Below, one piece after another: positions 9,037 through 18,291 of a stretch of DNA of 64,000 bases. This stretch comes from Oceanisphaera pacifica. GTDB lineage: Bacteria > Pseudomonadota > Gammaproteobacteria > Enterobacterales > Aeromonadaceae. Position 1 is the first letter of the stretch, and each line of letters starts with the position of its first letter. The stretch is taken from positions 1-64,000 of the forward strand of contig NZ_JAGDFX010000002.1 in NCBI RefSeq assembly GCF_017498065.1, written 5' to 3'. The notes under the pieces were generated by a model, which worked only from the letters and a program-made list of their open reading frames with translations, made no database searches and was not told where the DNA came from. A program made the position numbers and the translations under genes.

Positions 9037-9147
9037 CCACTAGCTGAGGAAAGAGAGACCCAAGCTGAATTTGAATGGTTAAAGTGTAAACAGCTAACGA
9101 CACTACAAGAGAGGCCGTTATCACTTTTGGTCTAAACAAGGATTAAT

Positions 9148-10137
9148 ATGAAACCCAGTCTTGCTATTATCGGGGCCGGCTTGGCCGGATTAACCTTAGC
9201 GCGTGAGCTGAGCGAACAGGCTGAGATTAGCCTGTTTGAAAAAGCACGGGGCTTAGGTGGGCGTATGTCGACCAGAAGAAATGCCACTCATCAGTGGGAT
9301 CATGGTGCACAGTTTTTTACCGCCCGTAGCAAAGCTTTTCAGTCACAGCTTGCGCCTTTTATTGAGGCGGGTAATGTGGTGGAGTGGCAGCCTAATATTA
9401 TTACCTTAAGCCCAAGTGATAAGCCGTTTAAGCGCCCTTGGTTTGAGCCGCATTATGTGGCGGCACCGGGTATGAATTTTTTGCTTAAAGCCATGAGTGG
9501 TGAACTAAATATCCAGTTGAGTACTCGAGTTGAAACTGTCACCCGAGCACAGGATAAGTGGCAATTATTTGATGAACATGCGCAGTTATTGGGGGAGTAT
9601 GATTGGGTGGTAAGCTCTGCACCTTTACCCCAAACCCAAGCTTTACTGCCCAAGGCCTTACTGGGCGATGACTTGGCGCAATATCACATGCAGCCTTGCT
9701 ATGCATTATTGTTGACGGTTGACGATGCTGAGTTACCGCATTGGGATGCGGCTAAAGTGAATCACAGCGCTATTCGTTGGATTTCCTTTAATCACAGGTT
9801 ACCTGGGCGTAATGCTAAGGCGGGCACTGTGGTGGTGCATACTCGCTCAGACTGGGCCGCTGAACACTTAGAAGATGATCAAGAGCAGGTGAAACAGATA
9901 TTACTGAACACCTTTTGTGAGTTAACTCAAGTGATCCCTGAGGCGATTACCCTAGCTCAGCTGCATCGCTGGCGCTATGCGTTAAGTGCAGAAGTGATTG
10001 AGCCAGAATCTGAATTTATTTTAAATGTAGAGCAAAAGTTAGCGGCCTGTGGTGACTGGTGCTTAGGGGGGCGAGTAGAAGCTGCTTTTGCCAGTGCTCA
10101 CCAGTTGGCGGGGGCACTACGCAAGGTATTAGCCTAG
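9148..10137 (+). CDS. FAD-dependent oxidoreductase, renalase-like
   Basis: A 329-residue flavoprotein. The N-terminus carries the FAD-binding GxGxxG motif (AIIGAGLAGLTLARELSEQ) followed by EKARGLGGRMSTRR, the amine-oxidase/renalase signature, and WDHGAQFFTARS. The C-terminus has the second FAD contact (ACGDWCLGGRVEAAFASA). Renalases oxidise dihydro-isomers of NAD(P)H, but this relative's substrate is unknown. Genes of this type are frequent members of light-induced photolyase clusters, which fits its place behind phrB and the two gene remnants. ATG 9148 follows AAGGA. An 86-bp gap with no clear terminator separates it from hemH. Confidence 0.8.
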   Translation: MKPSLAIIGAGLAGLTLARELSEQAEISLFEKARGLGGRMSTRRNATHQWDHGAQFFTARSKAFQSQLAPFIEAGNVVEWQPNIITLSPSDKPFKRPWFEPHYVAAPGMNFLLKAMSGELNIQLSTRVETVTRAQDKWQLFDEHAQLLGEYDWVVSSAPLPQTQALLPKALLGDDLAQYHMQPCYALLLTVDDAELPHWDAAKVNHSAIRWISFNHRLPGRNAKAGTVVVHTRSDWAAEHLEDDQEQVKQILLNTFCELTQVIPEAITLAQLHRWRYALSAEVIEPESEFILNVEQKLAACGDWCLGGRVEAAFASAHQLAGALRKVLA

Positions 10138-10223
10138 TTTCCAGATGATTGATGCAGCAGAGTGATTGATACAATAACCAATAAAACCACAGTGAATTAA
10201 ATACAGTTAATAAGGAAGTATGT

Positions 10224-11192
10224 GTGAAAACAGGTGTGATGTTAGTGAATCTAGGAACCCCCTCAGCGCCCACCACCAAGGCAGTACGGGCATTTTTAGG
10301 GCAGTTTTTGCATGATTATCGCGTGGTCGATTTAACTCGCTTTTTATGGTGCCCGATCTTGCACGGAGTGATCTTGCCGTTTCGCTCGCCTAAAGTGGCG
10401 AAATTATATGAGTCGATTTGGTGGGAAGAGGGCTCGCCCTTAATGGTGGTGAGCCGTCGCCAACAAGCGGCATTAAGCCAACAGCTGGCCGAGCAAGATA
10501 TTCCGGTGGTGTTGGGTATGAGCTATGGCGAGCCATCTATTGAGAGTGCTTGGCAAGAGCTTAAATCTGCAGGAGTAGAAAAGGTAATTATTTTGCCTCT
10601 CTATCCTCAATACTCGGTGAGTACTTCGGCGTCTGTCTTTGATAGCTGGGCGAAGATCATGAAAAAAGAGCGCCAAATTCCTTACTTTAGCTTTATTCGC
10701 GATTACTATAATCACCCCAGCTACATTAAAGCGCTGGCTGATTCTGTACGTCAAGACTGGCAAGAAAATGGCCAAACTGAATTATTGTTATTGTCTTATC
10801 ATGGCATTCCTAAGCGGTTTGAAAACCAAGGTGACCCTTACGGGCATCAGTGCCACAAAACCTCAGAGCTGTTAGCAGCAGAGTTGGGGCTTGAGCCTCA
10901 TCAGTGGCGCACCACCTTTCAGTCGCGCTTTGGCCGAGAAGAGTGGCTACAGCCCTACACAGACGAAACCATGCAAGCGCTACCTAAAGAGGGCGTTACA
11001 AGCATCAGTGTTATTTGTCCGGCTTTTTCCGCTGATTGTCTAGAAACCTTAGAAGAAATTAGTGGGGAAAATAAAGAGTACTTTATGGAAGCGGGGGGCG
11101 AGCGCTACCATTATATTCCGGCACTGAATGACAATAGTGCGCACATCCAAATGATGGTCGATTTAGTCCGCGCAGAAATAACGGCCAGTTAA
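10224..11192 (+). CDS. hemH: Ferrochelatase
   Basis: A 322-residue protein that inserts Fe2+ into protoporphyrin IX, the last step of haem synthesis, at the inner face of the membrane. It starts [14 protein letters not shown] and has the metal-site His in [12 protein letters not shown], the [16 protein letters not shown] signature, and the catalytic Glu region [16 protein letters not shown]. Length matches E. coli HemH (320 aa). The start is GTG 10224 behind TAAGGAAG. Protoporphyrin is a photosensitiser, so its place after the photolyase block is sensible. A hairpin terminator follows. hemE lies at 49.5 kb. Confidence 0.95.
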   Translation: MKTGVMLVNLGTPSAPTTKAVRAFLGQFLHDYRVVDLTRFLWCPILHGVILPFRSPKVAKLYESIWWEEGSPLMVVSRRQQAALSQQLAEQDIPVVLGMSYGEPSIESAWQELKSAGVEKVIILPLYPQYSVSTSASVFDSWAKIMKKERQIPYFSFIRDYYNHPSYIKALADSVRQDWQENGQTELLLLSYHGIPKRFENQGDPYGHQCHKTSELLAAELGLEPHQWRTTFQSRFGREEWLQPYTDETMQALPKEGVTSISVICPAFSADCLETLEEISGENKEYFMEAGGERYHYIPALNDNSAHIQMMVDLVRAEITAS

Positions 11193-11224
11193 TTAACTTT
11201 ATCTTGATTAGCTAAGTATGAATT

Positions 11225-11253
11225 AGGCATCATTACCCTGAGTAATGATGCCT
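11225..11253 (+). terminator. Terminator hairpin after hemH
   Basis: Perfect 12-bp arms aggcatcattac (11225-11236) and gtaatgatgcct (11242-11253) with a 5-base loop, followed by cattatttg. Confidence 0.7.
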
Positions 11254-11309
11254 CATTATTTGCAGCCGTGCTTATGCGCTGTAACTAGCGGCTTGGCATT
11301 ATAAAATAA

Positions 11310-12524
11310 GTGAACAAGGTGAGTGCGAACATGCGCATAATATATAAAGTGGTGATGGTCATTGCCGCATTGGTACTCTGGTTTGCTGTGCAACAGTGGC
11401 GAGGCCCAGAGCTGGCTGCATTAACGGTGGAGTTAAAGCCGTTAGAGTTACGCATTGTGGCCAGTGGCGAGGTGCGCTATCAATCGCTGGCGCGTATTGG
11501 CAGTGAAGTCACCGGCACAGTGATTGCGCGTCATGTTCGAGAAGGGGATTGGGTTCATCAAGGTGACTTACTGATAGAGCTTAACCCCACAGAGGCTCAA
11601 TCACGCCTTGATCAAGCCCAAACCTTGTTACAACAGCTAGAAACCATTACCCGCCCGCAAGCGCAAGCCGCATTGGCAGAGGCCACAGAAAATGCGCGCC
11701 AAGCTCGCCGTGAGGCACAGCGCCGGCAAACATTGGTCAACCAAGGCACGCTGTCTGTTGAGCAAGCAGAGCAAGCTCAGCGACAGCAACACAGCACCCA
11801 AGTATTACTCACTCAAGCCAAGCTCACCGCAGGTTCTGTATCTGAGCAAGGCAGTGAAGCGCGTTTATTAGCACAGCGCATTGCTAGTGCCCAAGCGGAG
11901 CTGGCTAAAACCCGCATTTATGCGCCTTTTACCGGACGAGTACAATCGCGTAATGTGGAGCCTGGCGATGTGGTACAAGCTAATGATGTACTGCTAGAAA
12001 TCGCACGCAGCACTCAGCAAACCCAGCAAGATGAATTAGAAGTAGTGGTGGCTTTGGATGAGAAAAACCTTAGCCCCTTGCAGCTTGAGCAACCGGTGCA
12101 GCTAATTGCCGATGCCTGGCCTGAGCAAGAAATCTCTGGGGTGGTAAGCTTTATTGCGCCTGCTGTAGACAGTGGCCGCGGTACCATAGATGTGCATATT
12201 CGCCTGTTGCATGATAATGCCCAAACGCGGGCACTGCTGCCGGGTATGACGGTCTCTGCCAATATTATTGCCAACAAGCGGGCGGCCACCTTGGTGCTAC
12301 CTAATGATTATCTTCAGTTTAATAATAGCGGCCAGGCGCAAGTGATGCGCTGGCAACAGGGAAAAGTACAAAGCGTAGCAGTACAATTAGGGCTGCGTAA
12401 TATGAGCCACAGTGAAGTGATCTCTGGCCTTGAACAAGGCGATATAGTGGTGCAAAACCAAGCGCTGGATGATGGTCAGCGCGCCCGAGTTCGCATAGAG
12501 CAAGCCCCGCATGTTATTCGTTAA
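11310..12524 (+). CDS. Periplasmic adaptor (membrane fusion) protein of an ABC efflux system
   Basis: A 404-residue HlyD/MacA-like protein. A single N-terminal membrane segment (IIYKVVMVIAALVLWFAV) is followed by a lipoyl half (GSEVTGTVIARHVREGDWVHQGD), a long Gln/Ala-rich coiled coil (about residues 95-190), the second lipoyl half (TRIYAPFTGRVQSRNVEPGD), and beta-barrel and membrane-proximal domains. It would link the inner-membrane ABC transporter encoded next to an outer-membrane channel; no TolC gene is present here. The start may be GTG 11310 or ATG 11331. Its end overlaps the permease gene by 14 bp. The exported substrate is unknown. Confidence 0.85.
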   Translation: MNKVSANMRIIYKVVMVIAALVLWFAVQQWRGPELAALTVELKPLELRIVASGEVRYQSLARIGSEVTGTVIARHVREGDWVHQGDLLIELNPTEAQSRLDQAQTLLQQLETITRPQAQAALAEATENARQARREAQRRQTLVNQGTLSVEQAEQAQRQQHSTQVLLTQAKLTAGSVSEQGSEARLLAQRIASAQAELAKTRIYAPFTGRVQSRNVEPGDVVQANDVLLEIARSTQQTQQDELEVVVALDEKNLSPLQLEQPVQLIADAWPEQEISGVVSFIAPAVDSGRGTIDVHIRLLHDNAQTRALLPGMTVSANIIANKRAATLVLPNDYLQFNNSGQAQVMRWQQGKVQSVAVQLGLRNMSHSEVISGLEQGDIVVQNQALDDGQRARVRIEQAPHVIR

Positions 12525-13764
12525 TCGCGCTCGTCGTTTAGCCGACTCGTTATGGATAGAGTGGCGAATTGCGCTGCGTTTTTTGGCCGACAACCCACTG
12601 CAAACCTTACTGATCAGCATTGCTATTTCGGTAGGTACGGCAGTGATTGTGTTTATTACCGCGTTAATGATGGGTCTGCAAAGCAATGTCATAGAGCGCA
12701 CATTAGGCACGCAAGCTCATATTCGTATTGAAGCCACTCAGTTACAAAATCAGCTGTCTGCCATTGCTGCAGATAAATATATTTGGGCTTTAGAAAGCCC
12801 ACGGGCACAAGGCTTACAAACCATTAATAACTGGCAAGAGGTGCGGCAAACACTAGACAGCTATGCGCCTTTACTGCCCATAGTACAGACGGTATCTCCT
12901 TTGATCTCTGGGCCGGCTTTTGCCCAAAAAGGCACGGCGCGTGCCTCTGTCGCCTTAATGGGGGTTGAACCAGAGCGCTATAGCGGCATTATTGATTTAC
13001 ACGCCTATTTGCAAGCGGGGCGCTTTAGTATTGAGGCCAGTGATGTGTTAATTGGCAGTGAGCTGGCCAACGATTTAGGGCTAAGCGCTGGCGATAAACT
13101 GCGCCTAGATGCCGGGGACAATCGGCAAACTGTGGTAACGGTGGCGGGCATTTTTGAGCTTGGGGTGCGAGAGCTAGACAGTCGCTATGTGTATACCAAC
13201 CTTAAGCAAGCCCAAAGCCTGTTAAATTTGCCCGGTGGTGTGTCTGTATTAGAGCTTAAAATTACCGAGGTATTCAGTGCCGATTATTGGGCACAGCGCA
13301 TTCGGCAATTAACCGGGCTAGATGTACAAAGTTGGATGGACAGCAATGCTCAACTACTGAATGCGCTACGTTCACAAAGCATGACCACGCAAATGATCCG
13401 CGTATTTGTTGCCTTATCGGTCATTTTTGGTATTGCCAGTGTGTTGGCGGTGAGCGTGGTACAGCGCACCCGAGAGATTGGAATATTGCGCGCCATGGGT
13501 AGCTCGCAACAACAAATTTTGCGGGTGTTTTTGTTACAAGGCGGCTTACTGGGATTAGCCGGCTCTTTATTAGGGGTGTTGGTTGGCTTTAGTTTGGCGC
13601 AATTATTTAACAGTGTTGGCGAGCGTTTGTTTGTCATAACCCTTGAGCCATCAATGATGATCTCGGCTATTTTAATTTCAGTGACCGCCGGCGTCATCGC
13701 CGCCGCCGTGCCAGCACGTCGTGCGGCTCATTATGATCCTGCGGTGGCAATTCGTTATGTTTAA
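12511..13764 (+). CDS. ABC transporter permease, MacB/FtsX type
   Basis: A 417-residue inner-membrane protein with the FtsX-fold layout: one N-terminal transmembrane helix (LQTLLISIAISVGTAVIVFI), a large periplasmic domain at about 45-285, and three C-terminal helices ending in [20 protein letters not shown], the typical tail of MacB/LolC-type permeases. MacB-type systems work by mechanotransmission on periplasmic substrates rather than classical transport. It overlaps the adaptor gene before it and the ATPase gene after it (8 bp), so the three form one operon. A LolCDE-like lipoprotein role is less likely because of the adaptor. Confidence 0.85.
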   Translation: MLFVNRARRLADSLWIEWRIALRFLADNPLQTLLISIAISVGTAVIVFITALMMGLQSNVIERTLGTQAHIRIEATQLQNQLSAIAADKYIWALESPRAQGLQTINNWQEVRQTLDSYAPLLPIVQTVSPLISGPAFAQKGTARASVALMGVEPERYSGIIDLHAYLQAGRFSIEASDVLIGSELANDLGLSAGDKLRLDAGDNRQTVVTVAGIFELGVRELDSRYVYTNLKQAQSLLNLPGGVSVLELKITEVFSADYWAQRIRQLTGLDVQSWMDSNAQLLNALRSQSMTTQMIRVFVALSVIFGIASVLAVSVVQRTREIGILRAMGSSQQQILRVFLLQGGLLGLAGSLLGVLVGFSLAQLFNSVGERLFVITLEPSMMISAILISVTAGVIAAAVPARRAAHYDPAVAIRYV

Positions 13765-14521
13765 ATCTAAGCCTAAGTCTAAATCTAAGTTGTCTGCACC
13801 CGCAGCTTCATCTGAGGTGGTGTTAGCGCTGACTAAGTTAAATAAAGTGTTTAACCCTAATACAGAGTTAGAAAATCATGTGTTACATGATATTTCGTTA
13901 CAGGTTAAGCGAGGCGATTTGGTTGCCTTAGTGGGCACCTCGGGCTCAGGTAAAAGCACCTTACTCAATATTATGGGGCTACTCGATGTGGCCTCCTCTG
14001 GCGAGCTGCATATTGATGGCCAGCTCACTCAAGGCTTGCCAGAGCTGGCGCGCACGCAGCTACGCAGTGAGTCCATTGGTTTTGTGTTTCAGTTTCATCA
14101 TTTAATTAGCGCCTTTAGCGTGCTCGATAATGTGCTGATGCCATTAATGTTGCGCCATGGTAAACCCTCAGCCGAACAAAAAGCCTATGCCCGTTATTTA
14201 TTAGCAGAAGTGGGCTTGGCGGATTATATGCAACAACCCACCAATCGGTTATCTGGGGGCCAGCAACAAAGGGTGGCCATTGCTCGTGCTTTAGTGACTC
14301 GCCCGGCCTTAATATTAGCGGATGAACCCACGGGCAACTTAGATACCCAAACCGCAGATGAGGTTTTTCATTTATTTGAGCGTTTTAACCAAGAGCACGA
14401 TTGCGCCATTGTGATTGTCACCCACGATCCCAGACTCAGCGCCCGTTGCCCTCGCACTATTCGTTTAACCGATGGCCGTATACTATACGATGGCCATTCT
14501 AATCAGCATCCCCAAGAGTAA
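13757..14521 (+). CDS. ABC transporter ATP-binding protein, MacB/LolD type
   Basis: A 254-residue cytoplasmic ATPase. It has Walker [10 protein letters not shown], the Q-loop in FVFQFHHLI, signature [15 protein letters not shown], Walker [13 protein letters not shown] and the switch His in VIVTHDP. It belongs to the LolD/MacB ATPase group and pairs with the overlapping permease. ATG 13757 gives the natural N-terminus [12 protein letters not shown], a Lys/Ser-rich lead-in; earlier in-frame ATGs lie within the permease gene. The 248 bp after it hold no recognisable gene. Confidence 0.9.
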   Translation: MFKSKPKSKSKLSAPAASSEVVLALTKLNKVFNPNTELENHVLHDISLQVKRGDLVALVGTSGSGKSTLLNIMGLLDVASSGELHIDGQLTQGLPELARTQLRSESIGFVFQFHHLISAFSVLDNVLMPLMLRHGKPSAEQKAYARYLLAEVGLADYMQQPTNRLSGGQQQRVAIARALVTRPALILADEPTGNLDTQTADEVFHLFERFNQEHDCAIVIVTHDPRLSARCPRTIRLTDGRILYDGHSNQHPQE

Positions 14522-14769
14522 TAAAAGTATTAGGAGAACAAAGAGACAATATTAGATATACTCGTGGCCTGTAACCCCCTTATTATCGAGCCTGAAAACG
14601 GCAATATAATATCACTTTGGCCGACATGGATAACGTCCAGCCATATCGACTGCCCTATTGGGAATATATAAGCGGTGGCAACGCAATGCTTGTTTTATAA
14701 ATAGCGACTCATTTTATATCGCACATTAATAAGCGCATTGTTATTTTATTCTTATAAAGGCGACCTTTT

Positions 14770-17334
14770 ATGACTCCAGCACGCCAAGTGTTAGCTGATT
14801 TACAACATATTCAAAATCAGATTGCACACCATGCACCGCTTGACGATATATTATCCGCTATTATTGATATGGTCGCCGCCCAGCTGTCTGATGCCTCAGT
14901 GTCGTTTATGTTGCTCTCGCCAGAGGATAACACCTTAAGCGTGGTTGCCAGCCATGGCTTGTCTGATACTTATTGTCAGGCCGCACAGCAGGTGCCTGTC
15001 GGGCCCAATATCGCCTCTTGTGGTGCCAGTGCTTATCGTAAAAAGATAGTGATTACTCCCGATATTGAAGCGGATATTAATTGGCACACCTTTCTACCAT
15101 TGACGCGTGCCGAAGGGCTGGTCTCTTGTTGGTCTGCACCTGTCTTAAGTGTCGATGATACGACATTAGGTACTTTTGCCACTTATTATCGAGACATAAG
15201 AGAGCCGACCCAGCTCGAAACAACCCAATTAATGCAAGCCGCTAATTTGGTTGCTTTGGCCATTGCTCGCCAACAGGATCGTCAAGCAGTACAAAGACAA
15301 GAACAGCGTTTTAGCTCTTTGTTTACCCAGCAGCACGATGCTGTATTTGAAATGGATCTCACCGGCCATTTTTTGAATACTAATCCCGCTGTTACGCGTC
15401 TTATTGGTTTTTCGCCAGAACAACTGGTTGGTGTTCACTTTGAAAAATTTGTTGTAAAAAAAGATTATGCACGCACCCAAGAGGCATTTGAACAGGCTTG
15501 TTTGGGGCGTCCGCAATACTTTGATATTGATGTCTATAATGTGCAGCAGCATATTCTTCGTCTGCATATTACTAACCTTCCCATTATTGTTGATAACAAA
15601 ATAGTGGGTGTCTACGGTATTGCGCGTGACGTTAGTGCTCAGTATCAGCAAGAAGCTGAATTACGCTTGTTACAGCGTGGTATTGATGCCAGCCGTAATG
15701 GGGTGGTGATGGCGGATGCCAGTGTGCCTGAGTTACCTGTGGTATATGTGAATGCCGCTTTTGAAGAAATAACCGGATATAGCAAAGCTGAGGCCGTGGG
15801 GGTTAATTGTCGGTTTCTGCAAGGAGAAGGTACAGATCCTGATGCGGTTGCTCAGGTCCGCCTAGCCATTACTGAGCGCCGTGAGCAACAAGTCACCTTG
15901 TTGAATTATCGTAAAGATGGTACGCCATTTTGGAATTTATTCAGTCTAGCGCCTGTCTTTGACGAGCAAGGGGAGTGCACCCATTTTGTGGGCATTCAGC
16001 AAGATGTGACTCGCCAGCAAGAAAATGAAGAAAAGCTGCGTTTTCAGCGCACCCACGACCAACTTACCGGCTTACTAAATCGCCCTTCTTTTGAATTCCA
16101 CCTCAATCATCTTTATCACCATAGCCCAGACGCGCAACAGATCAGAGTGCTGGTGATGAATTTAGATGGCTTTAAAAGTATTAATGAAGGGCTCGAACAT
16201 TATGTCGGCGATTGCCTATTACAGGCGGTTGCTGAGCGGTTAACGAGCTGGTTGCAACCAGAAGATTATATTGCGCGTTTAGGTGGCGATGATTTTGGCA
16301 TCTTGCTGTTTAAAGCTGATGAAGACGCCGTGGCGCAAGCGGCAGAAAACTTACTTACCTTATTGTCTCGTCCTTTTGTGGTCAACGAGCATGTGTTACA
16401 TATTAGTGCGAGCCTGGGTATTTCTAGTTTTGATAGTAAGTTGCATGATAGTAGTGAACTGATCCAGCGTGCTCATGTAGCCTTGCACGAGGCCAAGTTA
16501 CAGGGGCGTAATATATGGCAATGTTATACCGGTCAAATAAGTGCGCCCACGCTGGAACATATTTCTTTGCGTCGTGAAATGTTCGAGGCGATAGAAGAGC
16601 AACAATTTGTTGTTTATTATCAACCATTAGTGGATGCGCGTACGGGGGAAGTGCGTAGTTTAGAAGCACTCATTCGTTGGCATCACCCCGAGCGTGGCAT
16701 GGTGCCTCCGAATGATTTTATTCCTTTGGCAGAGCATACTGGACAGATTATTAGTATAGATCAGTGGGTACTACGCCAAGCCTGTTTGGATACAGTGGCG
16801 ATGAATGCCAGCCGACCTCATGCGCAGTCAGTGGCGGTAGCGGTGAATATTTCTCCTATTCACTTTCGCCGAGCAGGCTTTGTTAATGAAGTGCAGCAGG
16901 TATTAGCAGAGAGTGGGCTAGCCCCTTATTTGTTAGAGCTTGAAGTGACAGAAGGGGTGTTAATGTCGGGGGCAGACACCGTCATTAAACAGCTTGATGC
17001 ACTGCGCCACTATGGCGTTCGGGTTGCGATAGACGACTTTGGCACGGGCTTTTCTAGCCTTAGCTATTTACGCCAATTACCCATTAATAAGGTGAAGTTA
17101 GATCGCTGCTTTATTGAAGGCATTGATCATCAGCGAGACAGTGCCGCTATAGTGCAAGGGGTAATTACCATGGCCCATAACTTAGGGCTACAGGTGGTGG
17201 CAGAAGGGGTGGAAGCTCACGCCGAATGGGAAGACTTAACGCGTCGCGGGTGTGACTTTTTACAAGGCTACTTATTTTCTCGCCCAGTTCCGCTGATTGA
17301 TGTGATGGCGCTTCCTAATCGATTACCGGTATAA
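14770..17334 (+). CDS. GAF-PAS-LOV-GGDEF-EAL protein (probable blue-light-responsive c-di-GMP enzyme)
   Basis: An 854-residue protein without membrane segments. Order: GAF (about 10-170), PAS (about 185-295), a second PAS at about 305-420 that is a LOV domain, GGDEF (about 425-590) and EAL (about 605-850). The LOV domain carries the flavin signature NCRFLQG with the photoadduct Cys at residue 347, and LLNYRKDGTPFWNLFSLAPV and FVGIQQDVT as in FMN-binding LOV domains. The GGDEF motif is GGDDF (505-509). The EAL motif (632-634, EALIRWHHP) and loop-6 DFGTGFSSLSYL are intact, so phosphodiesterase activity is likely; net output is open. It is convergent with a riboswitch-controlled lumazine synthase gene. 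Confidence 0.9.
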   Translation: MTPARQVLADLQHIQNQIAHHAPLDDILSAIIDMVAAQLSDASVSFMLLSPEDNTLSVVASHGLSDTYCQAAQQVPVGPNIASCGASAYRKKIVITPDIEADINWHTFLPLTRAEGLVSCWSAPVLSVDDTTLGTFATYYRDIREPTQLETTQLMQAANLVALAIARQQDRQAVQRQEQRFSSLFTQQHDAVFEMDLTGHFLNTNPAVTRLIGFSPEQLVGVHFEKFVVKKDYARTQEAFEQACLGRPQYFDIDVYNVQQHILRLHITNLPIIVDNKIVGVYGIARDVSAQYQQEAELRLLQRGIDASRNGVVMADASVPELPVVYVNAAFEEITGYSKAEAVGVNCRFLQGEGTDPDAVAQVRLAITERREQQVTLLNYRKDGTPFWNLFSLAPVFDEQGECTHFVGIQQDVTRQQENEEKLRFQRTHDQLTGLLNRPSFEFHLNHLYHHSPDAQQIRVLVMNLDGFKSINEGLEHYVGDCLLQAVAERLTSWLQPEDYIARLGGDDFGILLFKADEDAVAQAAENLLTLLSRPFVVNEHVLHISASLGISSFDSKLHDSSELIQRAHVALHEAKLQGRNIWQCYTGQISAPTLEHISLRREMFEAIEEQQFVVYYQPLVDARTGEVRSLEALIRWHHPERGMVPPNDFIPLAEHTGQIISIDQWVLRQACLDTVAMNASRPHAQSVAVAVNISPIHFRRAGFVNEVQQVLAESGLAPYLLELEVTEGVLMSGADTVIKQLDALRHYGVRVAIDDFGTGFSSLSYLRQLPINKVKLDRCFIEGIDHQRDSAAIVQGVITMAHNLGLQVVAEGVEAHAEWEDLTRRGCDFLQGYLFSRPVPLIDVMALPNRLPV

Positions 17335-17340
17335 ATAACG

Positions 17341-17374
17341 GCTATACCTCGCCTTATTCAAGACGAGGTATAGC
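17341..17374. terminator. Bidirectional terminator between the LOV gene and ribH
   Basis: Perfect 11-bp arms gctatacctcg (17341-17351) and cgaggtatagc (17364-17374) with a 12-base loop, lying between two convergent stop codons. Confidence 0.7.
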
Positions 17375-17391
17375 TTTAATGCCCGATAGAC

Positions 17392-17889
17392 TTAAAGCTG
17401 TGTGCTATTTGTTGCTTGTGCGGTTAGGCGCATAGCGCCGTCTGCCGCATGAGCCAGCTCTTGGCCTTTAAGTACAAAGTGACGGCTATAATATTGCTTG
17501 TGTTCGTCGTGCTCATGAAAGTGATGCGGCGTTAAAATAGCGGTTAATACCGGAACTTCCGTTTCTAGCTGTACTTGCATTAAGCCGGTGCATACCGCTT
17601 GTGCCACAAAATCGTGGCGATAAATCCCGCCATCAACCACCAAACCGCTGCACGCAATGGCAGCATATTGGCCGGTTTTTGCCAATAACTTAGCTTGTAG
17701 AGGAATTTCGTAAGCACCGGGTGCGGCAAATACCTCTATTTTATCGGTATCGTAACCCAGCTCAGCCAGTTGGCTGCGAAAGCCGTCCAGTGCTTTCAGT
17801 ACGATATCGGCATGCCAAGAAGCGTGAATAAAGGCGATGCGTTGGTTGCGGCTATTAAAGTGAGAAGTTTTCGTTGAGCTCTGATCCAT
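17392..17889 (-). CDS. ribH: 6,7-dimethyl-8-ribityllumazine synthase, type II
   Basis: A 165-residue protein catalysing the penultimate step of riboflavin synthesis. Its features fit the type II (RibH2-like) branch: the N-terminal RIAFIHASWHADIV, FAAPGAYEIPLQAKLLAKTG, and the GGIYRHDFVAQAV and HHFHEHDEHKQYYSRHF segments. The more common type I enzyme of the ribBDEH operon is not in the window, so this is probably a second, separately controlled copy. An FMN riboswitch precedes it on the same strand. Convergence with the LOV photoreceptor gene suggests flavin supply matched to light sensing, which is inference. Confidence 0.85.
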   Translation of the reverse strand: MDQSSTKTSHFNSRNQRIAFIHASWHADIVLKALDGFRSQLAELGYDTDKIEVFAAPGAYEIPLQAKLLAKTGQYAAIACSGLVVDGGIYRHDFVAQAVCTGLMQVQLETEVPVLTAILTPHHFHEHDEHKQYYSRHFVLKGQELAHAADGAMRLTAQATNSTQL

Positions 17890-18046
17890 GGGTAAATCCT
17901 ATTATAAAATCACTGAATCAGGGCGAACGTACAGGCAAGCACAGCCTAAGACAAAGCGTGGCTTTAACTTAGGCAATGGTTCTTTGGTCAGCATTTAACG
18001 CACCACAAGCGGGTAGAAAATGACTGCATTAAAGGACATGTCTGAC

Positions 18047-18213
18047 GCTCTCTATCATCCGGACTATCACCGTCGGCTCTGGAGTTACACCAGATCTGCT
18101 AGACCCTTTTTGACACCAATACCAAGTCAAAAAGGCGCTCGCGGGCTTTACGATGAGGAATATTTCCCCTTCATATTTACCGCCGGTGGGGAATTACACC
18201 CCGCCCCGAGAAC
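18047..18213 (-). promoter_or_regulatory. FMN riboswitch (RFN element)
   Basis: Read on the minus strand, the region carries the conserved RFN blocks in order: GGGGTGTAATTCCCCACCGG with GCGGTAAA, AGCCCGCGAGCGCC, a variable hairpin (tttttgac ... gtcaaaaa), GATCTGGTGTAACTCCAG, AGCCGACGGTGATAGTCC and GGATGATAGAGA. The closing helix pairs the ends. It lies about 150 bp before the ribH start in the same direction. FMN binding normally represses the downstream gene by termination or by hiding the ribosome site. Confidence 0.93.
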
Positions 18214-18291
18214 GAAGTCGGTTACACCGACAGTGAGAATATAGAGGGTTATGATCACAGAGTAAAGCCTCGCCCTTTGGGAGCCTGCGCT

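Noticed and set aside
15229-15651. A 140-codon antisense frame within the LOV gene
   Set aside because: It is fully inside a convincing multidomain gene and shows no family motif.
18020-18244. A 74-codon open frame on the plus strand
   Set aside because: It lies within the FMN riboswitch of ribH on the other strand and has no protein features.
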